This document shows, piece by piece, positions 25,870 through 33,619 of a stretch of DNA of 64,000 nucleotides (position 1 is the stretch's first letter; every line of letters starts with the position of its first letter). The DNA comes from Phaeodactylibacter luteus (GTDB taxonomy: Bacteria; Bacteroidota; Bacteroidia; Chitinophagales; Saprospiraceae): NCBI RefSeq assembly GCF_007993045.1, contig NZ_VOOR01000008.1, positions 1 through 64,000 on the forward strand, read 5' to 3'. The position numbers were made by a program, and so were the translations under genes. The notes below the pieces were generated by a model that searched no databases, was not told the DNA's origin, and was given only the letters and a program-made list of their open reading frames with translations.

Positions 25870-27168
25870 TTAGAGCTGTGCTTTGACCCACTCCGTTGTT
25901 ACGGATTTTGGGCGTTCCAGTGGGAAGCCGAGCGCACGCGACCAGCAAAGTGCGGCGAGCACGCCCAGCGCACGGGAAACGCCGAAGAGCACGGTGTAGT
26001 AGCTGTACTCTTTCAGGCCATAGTGTACGAGCAGTGCGCCAGAGTGCGCGTCTACGTTCGGCCAAGGGTTTTTTACTTTGCCCAAGCTCTGAAGGATTGG
26101 CGGTACTACGTCAAAGATTTTCCAGACGACCTCTACCACATCATCGCCTTTGATATACTCTTCAGCAAAGCGCTTTTGCGCCATAAAGCGGGGGTCGGGC
26201 TTGCGGAGTACCGCATGGCCGTAGCCAGGGATAACCTGCCCCGATGCCAGTGTATCCTCCACGTATTTGGCGATCTGCTCCTTCGTTGGGCGCTGTGTGC
26301 CCAAGGATTCCAGCATGTTGAAAATCCATTTGATCACCTCTTGATTGGCGAGGCCGTGCAGAGGCCCGGCCAGCGCGTTCATGCCAGCTGAGAGCGAGAG
26401 GTAGGCGTCGCTGAGGGTAGAGCCTACCAGGTGTGTAGTATGGGCCGATGCATTGCCGCCCTCATGGTCTGCATGAATGGTAAGGTACAAGCGCATCAAG
26501 TTCTGGAAGTCTGCGCTGTCTTTGCCCAGCATGTGCGCGAAATTGCCAGACCAGTCCAAGCTTTTATCCGGAGCGATGTGGTCGCCATTGTGGAAGGTGC
26601 GCCGGTAGATGTAAGCTGCGACACGGGGCAGGCGGGCCACAAGGTTCATGGTGTCCTCATAGGTCGGGTCCCAATAATCGTTTTTGCTGATCCCCTCGTC
26701 ATAGCGGCGTGCAAACTCGCTTTCGCTCTGCATAGAAGCAATGGCAACGGTAAACTGCGTCATCGGGTGGGTATCCACGGGCAGGGCATCGAGCGCTTTG
26801 AAGGTATGCTCCGGCACCTCGCTCCGCGAAGCCCACTGTTCCGTAACCCATTGTACCTCTTCATCCGTAGGCACTTCGCCTACCAGCATCAGCCAAAACA
26901 GGCCTTCTGGGCGTGGCTCTTTCCCGTCGGGGCCTTTCGGCAGCTGCTCCCGCAGTTGAGGGATAGAGTACCCACGGAACCGGATGCCCTCCAAGGCATC
27001 GAGCTGTGAGGTCTCCCACACCATGCTTTTGATACCGCGGGCGCCACCGTATATCTGCTTGAGGGTGACTTCGTCAAACCGCTTATCGCCATGCTCTTTG
27101 AGCATAGCCTTGATTTCGCTGCGCAGCGCAGTTGCTTTTTCGCTAAATTTCTGTTTTAGGGGATCCAT
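25870..27168 (-). CDS. gltA: Citrate synthase, mitochondrial/eukaryotic sequence type
   Basis: 432 residues. The blocks HADHEGGNASAHTTHLVGS, LSAGMNALAGPLHGLANQEV and VIPGYGHAVLRKPDPRF match the animal mitochondrial citrate synthase (from memory nearly the same order and spacing), carrying the three catalytic residues His, His and Asp (GPLHGLANQ; PGYGHAVL; later NVDAHSGALL for the Asp). No targeting peptide is present. It catalyses acetyl-CoA + oxaloacetate to citrate, entry to the TCA cycle. Typical bacterial GltA enzymes have different spacing and an extended N-terminus. Such eukaryote-like forms are known in some Bacteroidota. The gene has no operon partner. Confidence 0.95.
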   Translation of the reverse strand: MDPLKQKFSEKATALRSEIKAMLKEHGDKRFDEVTLKQIYGGARGIKSMVWETSQLDALEGIRFRGYSIPQLREQLPKGPDGKEPRPEGLFWLMLVGEVPTDEEVQWVTEQWASRSEVPEHTFKALDALPVDTHPMTQFTVAIASMQSESEFARRYDEGISKNDYWDPTYEDTMNLVARLPRVAAYIYRRTFHNGDHIAPDKSLDWSGNFAHMLGKDSADFQNLMRLYLTIHADHEGGNASAHTTHLVGSTLSDAYLSLSAGMNALAGPLHGLANQEVIKWIFNMLESLGTQRPTKEQIAKYVEDTLASGQVIPGYGHAVLRKPDPRFMAQKRFAEEYIKGDDVVEVVWKIFDVVPPILQSLGKVKNPWPNVDAHSGALLVHYGLKEYSYYTVLFGVSRALGVLAALCWSRALGFPLERPKSVTTEWVKAQL

Positions 27169-27396
27169 TAATAATTTATAGTTAAGTGATGTTGGTATGA
27201 ATGACTACCGGCCAGGTGCAAACCTTAGACCGTATTTAGGTTGATACTTTGAAACCCGCTCTGGAAACAAACAGTCAGCAAGTAGTGTTCGGGCAGGATG
27301 TTTGGAACAATACTTGGCGGGTTGCTTTTTCCAAGGCTGAGGTGGCTGTCAGCCTAGTAATATTACATCGAAAATTGTAAAATGGTTGCCGGAAAA

Positions 27397-27431
27397 TAAA
27401 AAAGCGGCCCCTTGACGAAGCCGCTCTTTTT
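27397..27431. terminator. Intrinsic terminator between the small secreted-protein gene and gltA
   Basis: AAAAAGCGGC, a short loop, then GCCGCTCTTTTT form a stem with A and T runs. On the minus strand it lies downstream of the gene at 27633-28043, past the R2 repeat, and would insulate gltA from it. Confidence 0.75.
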
Positions 27432-27445
27432 GCCACCGGGTGGGC

Positions 27446-27635
27446 TAAGAGCATGCTTGGAGCTCGTCCCTATTACAAATCAACGTTTTATGAACCTGGC
27501 TTCCTCACTAAATTTTCTCTCAGCCCGCCAAGCTCAAATTTAGTGGCTCCGCAATGAGCCTGCTGGCCATGCTGGCACAGCTGGCGGGTATAAATACTTG
27601 ATTGTTAAGACGAAACTACTCCGGGCAAGCGCTTA
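27446..27635. repeat. R2 palindromic intergenic element, copy 1 (intact)
   Basis: About 190 bases with long imperfect terminal inverted repeats of roughly 50 bases: left TAAGAGCATGCTTGGAGCTC, right mirrored around 27585-27635 ending GCAAGCGCTTA. Inside, CACTAAATTT pairs with AAATTTAGTG. The second copy (42255-42636) matches along its length at about four in five positions by eye over the left 120 bases. The right end is at the stop codon (TTA on + strand) of the gene at 27633. No coding frame. Confidence 0.7.
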
Positions 27636-28043
27636 GTCTAGCGCCCAAACAGCAAGCTGTATCTCTTTTTGGCTGGCACCTTCTTTTTTGAGCTGTTGTA
27701 TGAGCGCAGATTCTCTCTTGCGGCGCTCCACGAGCTGTGCTTTGTAAGCCGGCATCTGGCTATCTGTAAGCATCTGCCTGATGCTTGCCCAAGTGCCTTG
27801 CCGGATGGCATTTTTCTTTTGCAGGAAAAGCGCTTGGTCGGCAGCCTCGAGCGGCTGTATCTCTTGTAGGTTTTTCAATTGCCGCTCAGCAATTTCAAAG
27901 GCTTTCTCTTCCTGGCCAGGGGTGAGCTGGAAGTCAGCAATCAGCTGGCTGGCTGTGGCTTCGATCGCATCTTTGCTGATTTCCTGGGCTTGACCCGTGG
28001 CAAAAAAACCGATGCAGAGGAGGGCTAGAATCGTATGTTTCAT
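27633..28043 (-). CDS. Small secreted helical protein of unknown function
   Basis: 136 residues from ATG 28043 (the frame opens 20 codons earlier, but those precede the signal peptide MKHTILALLCIGFFATGQAQ). The mature part is helical and charged: ISKDAIEATASQLIADFQLTPGQEEKAFEIAERQLKNL and DSQMPAYKAQLVERRKRES. It resembles the many small periplasmic helical proteins of Bacteroidota that have Spy-like or stress-related suggestions, but no family is confidently recognised. It ends inside the R2 repeat. Confidence 0.7.
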   Translation of the reverse strand: MKHTILALLCIGFFATGQAQEISKDAIEATASQLIADFQLTPGQEEKAFEIAERQLKNLQEIQPLEAADQALFLQKKNAIRQGTWASIRQMLTDSQMPAYKAQLVERRKRESALIQQLKKEGASQKEIQLAVWALD

Positions 28044-28157
28044 AAAAATACTTGTGTTTCTGGTTGTCCGGCTAAAATACAATTTTTGGGCATACCCCGC
28101 CAAGGGCTTGCTAAAATACTGAAGAATATGGCGGGCTGCCGTCTAAGCTTAGGTTGG

Positions 28158-28364
28158 GCGCAAACCTGATTGTCGTTTTTTGAGCCTGCCCAGCCTGCTT
28201 CGCGGGATGGGGCCTGCCCCTGCCGCAAGGATGGGGCAGGCTGGCAGGTGCCGCTATGCTCCGGGGCTCGCTGTCCGCTCGGCCTTATTAGGCCTGCCGC
28301 CCCTTCGCAGCGCTAGGCCAATGCCAGGCTATAGCATAAATGCCTGCGATATTTTGGTTTACGC
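28158..28364 (-). mobile_element. R1 element (MITE-like), copy C
   Basis: Ends GCGCAAACC (28158-28166) and GGTTTACGC (28356-28364) are inverted repeats of each other with one mismatch. The core holds GCTATGCTCCGGGGCTCGC and CCCCTTCGCAGCGCTAGGCC. Flanks AGCTTAGGTTGGGC (28146-28159) and AGCTTGGGGTGGGC (28366-28379) match at 12 of 14 positions, an imperfect target duplication. This copy lies in a divergent region, unlike most others, and an extra GGGGCAGG/CCTGCCCC inverted segment is inside. Confidence 0.75.
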
Positions 28365-28439
28365 CAGCTTGGGGTGGGCCAGGGCATTTTAGTGGCCGAA
28401 AAAAGCAGGGTAGAGGTAGCGGGTGTGAACCCTTGGAGC

Positions 28440-28447
28440 TACCTTTG
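28440..28447 (+). promoter_or_regulatory. Predicted Bacteroidota -7 element (TACCTTTG) for the DUF3109 gene
   Basis: An exact TAnnTTTG match 55 bases upstream of the start at 28502. No TTG is seen at the -33 position. Confidence 0.5.
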
Positions 28448-28501
28448 TATTTCTAATATTTTCCGGGCTATCCATGGCCTGTCGATCAAAAGCCATCGAA
28501 A

Positions 28502-29086
28502 ATGTTGATGATTGGTGATATCCTGGTGAGCGACGATGTAGTCAGTCAGCAGTTCCTTTGCAATCTCGATGCCTGTAAAGGCGCCTGCTGTTGGGAAGGG
28601 GATTTTGGCGCCCCCCTCGATGAGGCTGAGCTGCCGGTCCTCGAGCAGATATATGAAGCGGTAAAAAGCTACCTTTTGCCGGAAGGGCGGGCTGCAATTG
28701 AGGCCAACGGCCCCTATACCTATTTTAAAGAACCGGAGGAGTACGGTACTACCCTCCTCGAAAACGGTGCTTGCGCCTTCATGGTTTATGATTCGGACGG
28801 GGTGGCAAAGTGCGGCATCGAACAGGCATACAAAAATGGGGCAACGGATTTCAAAAAGCCCATATCCTGTCACTTATATCCTATCCGGGTCCTGAAAAAT
28901 GAGCCTGCTGGCTTTGAAGCCCTGAATTACGACCGATGGGACATTTGCTCAGCGGCCTGCGAAAAGGGGCAGGCGCACCAACTGCCTGTTTATCAATTTG
29001 TCAGAGAGGCCATCGTCAGGAAGTATGGGGAGGCGTTTTATGAGCAGCTGCATGCTGCTGCCATTGACTTGCCAACATTACGCTAA
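28502..29086 (+). CDS. DUF3109 family cysteine-rich protein
   Basis: 194 residues, cytosolic. The motif LCNLDACKGACCWEGDFGAPL near residues 19-39 carries four Cys (CxxxxCxxxCC); another cluster is DGVAKCGIEQAY, then KPISCHLYPIRV and DICSAACEKG. The layout matches DUF3109 and resembles YkgJ-type zinc/iron-chelating proteins, where conserved Cys bind metal. Biological role unknown. Start at ATG 28502 (M.L.M); the second Met two codons later is also possible. Confidence 0.85.
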   Translation: MLMIGDILVSDDVVSQQFLCNLDACKGACCWEGDFGAPLDEAELPVLEQIYEAVKSYLLPEGRAAIEANGPYTYFKEPEEYGTTLLENGACAFMVYDSDGVAKCGIEQAYKNGATDFKKPISCHLYPIRVLKNEPAGFEALNYDRWDICSAACEKGQAHQLPVYQFVREAIVRKYGEAFYEQLHAAAIDLPTLR

Positions 29087-29545
29087 GTTGCGGTAACGGA
29101 TAGTTTATAAATTTTCGTATTTTTGATTACCTTTATCCCCGTTCTAAAAACCTGAGAGCTGGCGGGCTATCTACTACTCTTCTTTGTCCCGCAAACCGAA
29201 ATCATACCCCCCCTATTTTATTGGAGGTGCAGGCCTGCCCTGTACGCTGCCATTACAGCAGTAGCTTGATTGCTCTGAGCGCCCACATCATCTGTGGCAT
29301 TACAGGGCGTCCTCTGCATACCTAAAGCCATAGCCTTCTTAGCAAGAGGGCTCACAGGCACCAACTTCAAAATCAAATTTTTAAAATTCCGAGGCACCAA
29401 CGGGCTGCGCTGTCCGTCCGGGCTTTCGCTTGATCTTTATACAAGAACCACACGCTTAACCCCCCTTTTGAAGTTGGTTTTGGTGTAGCCCTGTTCGTCA
29501 GGGCTGCACTTTTTCTATTTTAGGGCCCAAAACAAGCCAGCAACC
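29087..29545. other. 460-base intergenic region with a long-range inverted repeat
   Basis: No gene is supported. CCAACTTCAAAA (29361-29372) and TTTTGAAGTTGG (29466-29477) are perfect 12-base inverted copies about 90 bases apart, and a terminator-like hairpin follows at 29487-29505. It may hold a structured leader or small RNA, or the remains of a mobile sequence. Confidence 0.4.
29487..29515 (+). terminator. Terminator-like hairpin upstream of the endonuclease I gene
   Basis: AGCCCTG-ttcgt-CAGGGCT followed by GCACTTTTTCT. It lies 30 bases before the endonuclease gene, so it could act as an attenuator or end a short upstream transcript. Confidence 0.55.
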
Positions 29546-30319
29546 ATGTCAAAAACAGTGGCGTTTCTGCTATTCTTCCTATTATCTCTGGCCTTGCAAG
29601 GGCAGCAGGCTGCCCTGCCTGCCCTGCCCCGCGAAGGCCTGTTGAAATACGTGCAGGCGAATTTTACGCCCAGGGAAGTCTTGGGCTATGGCCCTGCCCG
29701 GGATATTATGTATAGCCAGATAGACCTAAAAAACGATACGGTCTATGGCATCTATACAGGGCATGCTCTGCCTTTGCCTCCTGGCGAAGACCCTTCCCAG
29801 GCGCTGTACCGGGACGGCAGCCCGGACGGGATCAACTGCGAGCACGTTTACCCCCGTAGCAAAGGGGCAAAGTCTGGCCCAGCTAAGTCCGATATGCACC
29901 ACTTGTTCCCCAGCCGGGTAGCTGTAAATGCCATCCGGGGCAACAACCCATTCGGAGAGGTGCCCGACGAAGGGGCAGAGCAGTGGCTGGCCCTTGGCTT
30001 TGAACAGGGATCTGTGCCCACCGCTCACCGTGATGCTTACAGTGAAGCGGCAGGGTCTGTCTTCGAGCCTAGGGAAGCGGTGAAAGGGGATATTGCCCGA
30101 GCGGTATTCTATTTCTACACCATTTACCGGAAGGAGGCCCTGCAGGCCGACCCCTTGTTTTTCCAGGGCATGCGCCCAGTGCTGCTGCAGTGGCACCTTC
30201 AAGACCCGCCCGACGCGGCCGAGGTGAGCCGCACTTATGCCATAGCCCGTTACCAAGATGGGAAGCCGAACCCGTTTGTCGTATTCCCTGAGCTGGCTTT
30301 CCGGTTGTATGGGGAGTAG
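29546..30319 (+). CDS. Secreted endonuclease I (EndA/NucM family)
   Basis: 257 residues with a signal peptide (MSKTVAFLLFFLLSLALQGQ). Catalytic features of the beta-beta-alpha metal nuclease: DGINCEHVYPRSKGA with the His general base, SDMHHLFPSRVAVNAIRGNNPFGEV carrying the Asn/His metal site, and GDIARAVFYFYTIYR. It is expected to cut DNA in the periplasm or outside the cell for nutrient use. It is monocistronic, with R1 copy D after its end. Confidence 0.92.
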   Translation: MSKTVAFLLFFLLSLALQGQQAALPALPREGLLKYVQANFTPREVLGYGPARDIMYSQIDLKNDTVYGIYTGHALPLPPGEDPSQALYRDGSPDGINCEHVYPRSKGAKSGPAKSDMHHLFPSRVAVNAIRGNNPFGEVPDEGAEQWLALGFEQGSVPTAHRDAYSEAAGSVFEPREAVKGDIARAVFYFYTIYRKEALQADPLFFQGMRPVLLQWHLQDPPDAAEVSRTYAIARYQDGKPNPFVVFPELAFRLYGE

Positions 30320-30359
30320 GGGCGCCTCGCACCAAGGAGCGGGATGGGCAGCCAAGCTA

Positions 30360-30486
30360 TCGTAAGCTTGGGCTTTCTGATGGCATCGGCCTAGCGCTGC
30401 GAAGGGGTGGGAAGCCCGATAGGGCCGAGCGAGGAGCGAGCCCCGGAGCATAGCGGCGCCTGCCGTGAGGCAGGCGAAGGCCCCTC
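30360..30486 (+). repeat. R1 dispersed element, copy D (truncated)
   Basis: The core at about 30380-30480 (GGCCTAGCGCTGCGAAGGGG, AGCCCGATAGGGCCGAGCG, GCGAGCCCCGGAGCATAGCGG) matches other R1 copies. The left end is diverged and the right terminal repeat is missing. Located between convergent endonuclease I and nucleoid-associated protein genes. Confidence 0.7.
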
Positions 30487-30537
30487 ATGCCGTGCTGTAG
30501 CATGCTCAACAACGTTTACCTGTTTGGTGCCCGATGT

Positions 30538-31578
30538 CTAGCTGCGGTCGTCCATGAAGTCCCGTACCTGTGCAGCCAACTCAGGAGAGTGAATGGTGAC
30601 CGAGTCGCCTTCTACTACGATTTGCCCCTGCCTCAGGTGGCCATCGTTGAAATAGAGGTAGAGCTTTTCAGCGCTGGCCTTATGGTTGTAGAACTGATTG
30701 AGCGCTTTTTTATCGAAGCGGAACTCATTGTCCATTTCGATCTGATGGTCTTGGAAGTACTGTTGAGCGGGGTTTTCATTTTTGTAAAACTCCTGTTCAA
30801 ACTCTTGGATGTTGATGACCTTTTGTGGGTTGCTGTTGGCGAAATTGAGGACCTGCTCTTTGAACCGGCCCGCTTCCATAGCCTCCCCGGTCTCTTCGTC
30901 TACCGGTGCGGGCAGCTCATTGACCATATCGAGGAAGGTCTGCGTAAGCTCCCGGCTGCTTTCGGGCCTTTCCAGCCCCACCCATTGGATAAAGTACTCG
31001 GAAATTTCCTTTTGAGTGCGGGCGTGTTTGATCAGCTCAACGCACCGGCCCTGGCCCTGCTGGAATTTCTGGACAAAAATCCGGCAGGCCATCGCCAGTT
31101 TGTCAGTATTGAGGTAAGTGACCGAATTGAGCTCGAAGGCGGCCCCTTCCTGCCCCCGCCGGAAGGACAGCCCATCCGTGTCCCGGACCAAGAAAATGCC
31201 GATAGCCCGTTCTTGTGTAGCCTCATCGGTATAGTCGGCATAGACCAGATAGCCCCCTTTTGCGCCAAGCACCCCTTGGAGGGAAAGCTGTAAGGCGTTC
31301 ATGGTGTCCCGGGTGAAATTTAGGAAAGCATCCGCCTGTTCCAGGCCGTTTTCCAGCAACAGCTGAAAGTAGCCGGGGAAGAGGGCATCTTCTGGAGGGC
31401 TGAGGTAGCCCTGTAGCGTATCGGATTTGCGGACGAAGGTATCATGGAGCTTGTCGACAAGGGCTTGTGCTTCCTCATCTATGGGGGTGCATTGGCTGCT
31501 CAAGAAGACACGTGCGCCGCTTTCGTCAGCAGCTTTTTCCAGCTCATGTATGGCTAATCGGTGGATGAGGGTAGGCAT
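30538..31578 (-). CDS. Nucleoid-associated protein (NdpA/YejK family)
   Basis: 346 residues from Met at 31578; the frame opens 8 codons earlier, but a promoter-like box overlaps that region. Family pattern: LIHRLAIHELEKAADESGARVFLS, then ALFPGYFQLLLENG, GAKGGYLVYADYTDE, and INIQEFEQEFYKNENPAQQYF. E. coli YejK binds DNA and associates with the nucleoid; Bacteroidota members are only called nucleoid-associated protein. Exact role unknown. Monocistronic, with its own predicted promoter. Confidence 0.82.
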   Translation of the reverse strand: MPTLIHRLAIHELEKAADESGARVFLSSQCTPIDEEAQALVDKLHDTFVRKSDTLQGYLSPPEDALFPGYFQLLLENGLEQADAFLNFTRDTMNALQLSLQGVLGAKGGYLVYADYTDEATQERAIGIFLVRDTDGLSFRRGQEGAAFELNSVTYLNTDKLAMACRIFVQKFQQGQGRCVELIKHARTQKEISEYFIQWVGLERPESSRELTQTFLDMVNELPAPVDEETGEAMEAGRFKEQVLNFANSNPQKVINIQEFEQEFYKNENPAQQYFQDHQIEMDNEFRFDKKALNQFYNHKASAEKLYLYFNDGHLRQGQIVVEGDSVTIHSPELAAQVRDFMDDRS

Positions 31579-31599
31579 ATTCCAGCGTATTTTGGGTGC

Positions 31600-31607
31600 C
31601 AAAGGTA
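31600..31607 (-). promoter_or_regulatory. Predicted -7 element (TACCTTTG, minus strand) of the nucleoid-associated protein gene
   Basis: The plus-strand CAAAGGTA is TACCTTTG on the minus strand, 22 bases upstream of the preferred start at 31578. It supports that start over the longer frame. Confidence 0.5.
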
Positions 31608-31671
31608 GCCAAGAAAGGCCAAAGTCTACTACATTTAAGCAAAGAGCAAACCGCCTGGGCTGAGCGCCGGC

Positions 31672-32115
31672 TTACCGCCCTTGGTCATAAGCCTTGAGGA
31701 ATCGTATGCAGGCTGCGTCCGCTTCTTCGTTGGAAGGGCTATGGCCGAACCACGCATCGAGGATTTCGAGCAGGACGGCCTCGGTTGTATAGCGCAAGCT
31801 GATGGCCAGGGCATTGGCATCATTCCATTGCCTAGCGCCAGCCGCTGTTGGGGCGTCCCAGCATAGGGCTGCACGTACGCCAGTTACTTTATTGGCCGCC
31901 ATGCTGATGCCGGTGCCTGTCCAGCAGAACAAAATAGCTTGGTCGGCCCGGTTTTCCGCGACAGCAGTAGCTGCCTGTATGGCCACTTGTGGCCAGGGCG
32001 CATCAGGTGCGGCCACAGGGCCGAAAGGCAAGACTTCGTGGCCGCGTTCGCCAAGGGCTTTTGCTGCGGCTTGTACCAAAGGTGCGTCCATATCAGAACC
32101 CAGTGCAATAATCAT
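31672..32115 (-). CDS. rpiB: RpiB/LacA/LacB family sugar-phosphate isomerase
   Basis: 147 residues from ATG 32115; the frame opens 85 codons upstream, but that extension is leader. It begins MIIALGSDMDAPLVQAAAKAL, then GHEVLPFGP. ILFCWTGTGISMAANKVTGVRAALCWD is the active-site stretch (Cys base and Gly-rich phosphate loop). The usual CGSG or CGTG sequence is here CWTG, with a Trp inserted beside the catalytic Cys. DANALAIS follows. It interconverts ribose 5-phosphate and ribulose 5-phosphate, or a related sugar pair; the substrate is not certain. Upstream lies a hairpin-rich region ending in a terminator. Confidence 0.82.
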   Translation of the reverse strand: MIIALGSDMDAPLVQAAAKALGERGHEVLPFGPVAAPDAPWPQVAIQAATAVAENRADQAILFCWTGTGISMAANKVTGVRAALCWDAPTAAGARQWNDANALAISLRYTTEAVLLEILDAWFGHSPSNEEADAACIRFLKAYDQGR

Positions 32116-32334
32116 ATTGGCATGGTTTTGGGTATGAATATAAAGAGAAAAGACGGCAGAGGAGGTAAAGGGCCCTACAAACTCTTCTGCTTTGGCTGGC
32201 CCTGCGAAAGCCGGGGTGGTAAATGGGGTAGTTGTTTGATAAAGAGCGGATAAGGTATGTGAGGTTTGTTCTAGATGGAAAAAAATGCAATTTGTAGCCA
32301 AGAGATGAAACCCTGATAGCAGTGCCCCCGTAAA

Positions 32335-32555
32335 AAAGAAAAACCGGCTGTTGCAACAACCGGTTTCCAAAAGAGCTTTGAGAGGCTATCTACATACCAA
32401 AATTGAAGCGTCCTTTGACGCTTCTGAGATCTTCAAGAGATTATGATTACATTCGTGAAATTCAATTCATTTCCCGGAGGGTTTTTCTTTCCTCCTGCCA
32501 GTTTTCTCCGGTGGTGTTATTAATTCCCTTTCCGATTACTGACAATACAAAAGTG
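32335..32555 (-). ncRNA. Candidate small RNA or attenuated leader upstream of rpiB
   Basis: On the minus strand a -7-like CACTTTTG (7 of 8 bases of TAnnTTTG; plus-strand 32548-32555) is followed by a series of hairpins and an intrinsic terminator. Hairpins seen on the minus strand: CCGGAG/CTCCGG enclosing GGAGG/CCTCC (32470-32512), GAAAT/ATTTC (near 32457-32473), GAAGCGTC/GACGCTTC (32405-32424). No minus-strand frame of more than about 25 codons exists here. The RNA would be about 200 nt, or it is the leader of rpiB whose start is 220 bases on. The AT-rich 32556-32793 shows no gene. Confidence 0.4.
32336..32367 (-). terminator. Strong minus-strand intrinsic terminator
   Basis: On the minus strand AAACCGGTTGTTG/CAACAGCCGGTTT forms a stem, followed by TTTCTTTTTT. 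The nearest minus-strand gene downstream is rpiB, so this ends an upstream transcript or attenuates rpiB. Confidence 0.75.
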
Positions 32556-32793
32556 CTGCATTCCAAATAGGAAAATAAGTACATTTGGGTTAATTACTGT
32601 GTTTTTAATTAGTCTTGTTTTTTTATTAAAAACTTGATTTTTAGTAATTTATAGTGTGTTTTTCTTTGGTTTTTCTGTATAACTAAGAGCAGGTTGTGTA
32701 TATATAAGGGCGTAAAAAAACTGGAAAGAAGTAAAAAAGGCGCCTGAGCAGCATAGGGCCTATCGGGATATTTCGGGTTTGGAGGAGAGGCGG

Positions 32794-32824
32794 TTGGGCA
32801 GGGTGGCAGCAGATGTTATCTTTG
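32794..32824 (+). promoter_or_regulatory. Predicted Bacteroidota promoter for exonuclease III gene (TTG - 20 nt - TATCTTTG)
   Basis: TTG 32794-32796 and TATCTTTG 32817-32824 with a 20-base spacer. The leader to the ATG at 32843 is only about 12 bases. Confidence 0.65.
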
Positions 32825-32842
32825 CGGCAAAGCACACCAACT

Positions 32843-33619
32843 ATGGCACTGACAATAGCATCTTACAACGTGAACGGTATCCGTGCAGCTTTGAAAAAAG
32901 GGCTGGACGAATGGCTGGAGCAGGCCCGGCTCGACATCCTTTGCGTACAGGAAACCAAAGCGCAGCCGGAGCAAGTCCCCAATGAGCAGGCCCGGTTTAC
33001 GGATTTGGGCTACCATCAATATTGGCACTCGGCAGAAAAGAAAGGCTATAGCGGGGTCGCTACCTTTTGCAAGCAAGAGCCTGACTTGGTGGAAGCGGGC
33101 TGCGGGATTGAGCGCTACGATGCAGAAGGCCGGGTTTTAAGGACTGATTTCGGAGGGCTGACCCTACTGAACTGTTACTTCCCATCTGGCACTACAGGAG
33201 GGGTACGTCAGGATTTTAAAATGGACTTCCTCAAAGACTTTATGGAATGGGTGAAGGAGCTCAAGGCTTCCAGGCCCAAGATGATTGTGGTGGGCGATTA
33301 CAATATTGCCCATACCCCTATGGATATACACGACCCGGTGCGCAACAAGAACACATCTGGCTTCCTGCCGGAAGAACGGGAGTGGATGGACGAATGGCTG
33401 TCTTTAGGTTTTACGGATGCATTCCGGCACCTCAACCCCAGCCTAGAGCAGTACAGCTGGTGGACCTACCGTGCTAATGCCAGGGCAAACAACAAGGGGT
33501 GGCGTATTGACTACCAATCCGTGACGGAGCCCCTCGTGGCATCGCTTGCCGAATCTTATCAAATGACCGAGGTCGTACACTCTGACCACTGCCCGGTATT
33601 CCTCAAATTGGAGCTGTGA
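32843..33619 (+). CDS. xth: Exodeoxyribonuclease III
   Basis: 258 residues from ATG 32843. The frame opens at 32813, but the -7 element lies inside those first 10 codons. Family blocks: MALTIASYNVNGIRAALKKG, LDILCVQETKAQPEQV (Glu, metal), YSGVATF, MIVVGDYNIAHTPMDIHDP (Asp-x-Asn), and VVHSDHCPVFLKLEL (Asp-His). WWTYRANARANNKGWRIDYQ is also typical. It is the AP endonuclease and 3'-repair diesterase of base-excision repair. The final GTGA overlaps the start of the GNAT gene. Confidence 0.95.
   Translation: MALTIASYNVNGIRAALKKGLDEWLEQARLDILCVQETKAQPEQVPNEQARFTDLGYHQYWHSAEKKGYSGVATFCKQEPDLVEAGCGIERYDAEGRVLRTDFGGLTLLNCYFPSGTTGGVRQDFKMDFLKDFMEWVKELKASRPKMIVVGDYNIAHTPMDIHDPVRNKNTSGFLPEEREWMDEWLSLGFTDAFRHLNPSLEQYSWWTYRANARANNKGWRIDYQSVTEPLVASLAESYQMTEVVHSDHCPVFLKLEL

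Noticed and set aside
32395-32445. Minus-strand peptide-like reading ending KGRFNFGM in the candidate small RNA region
   Set aside because: The reading is closed by an upstream stop and has no start codon; only about 16 codons. Better explained as part of a structured RNA.
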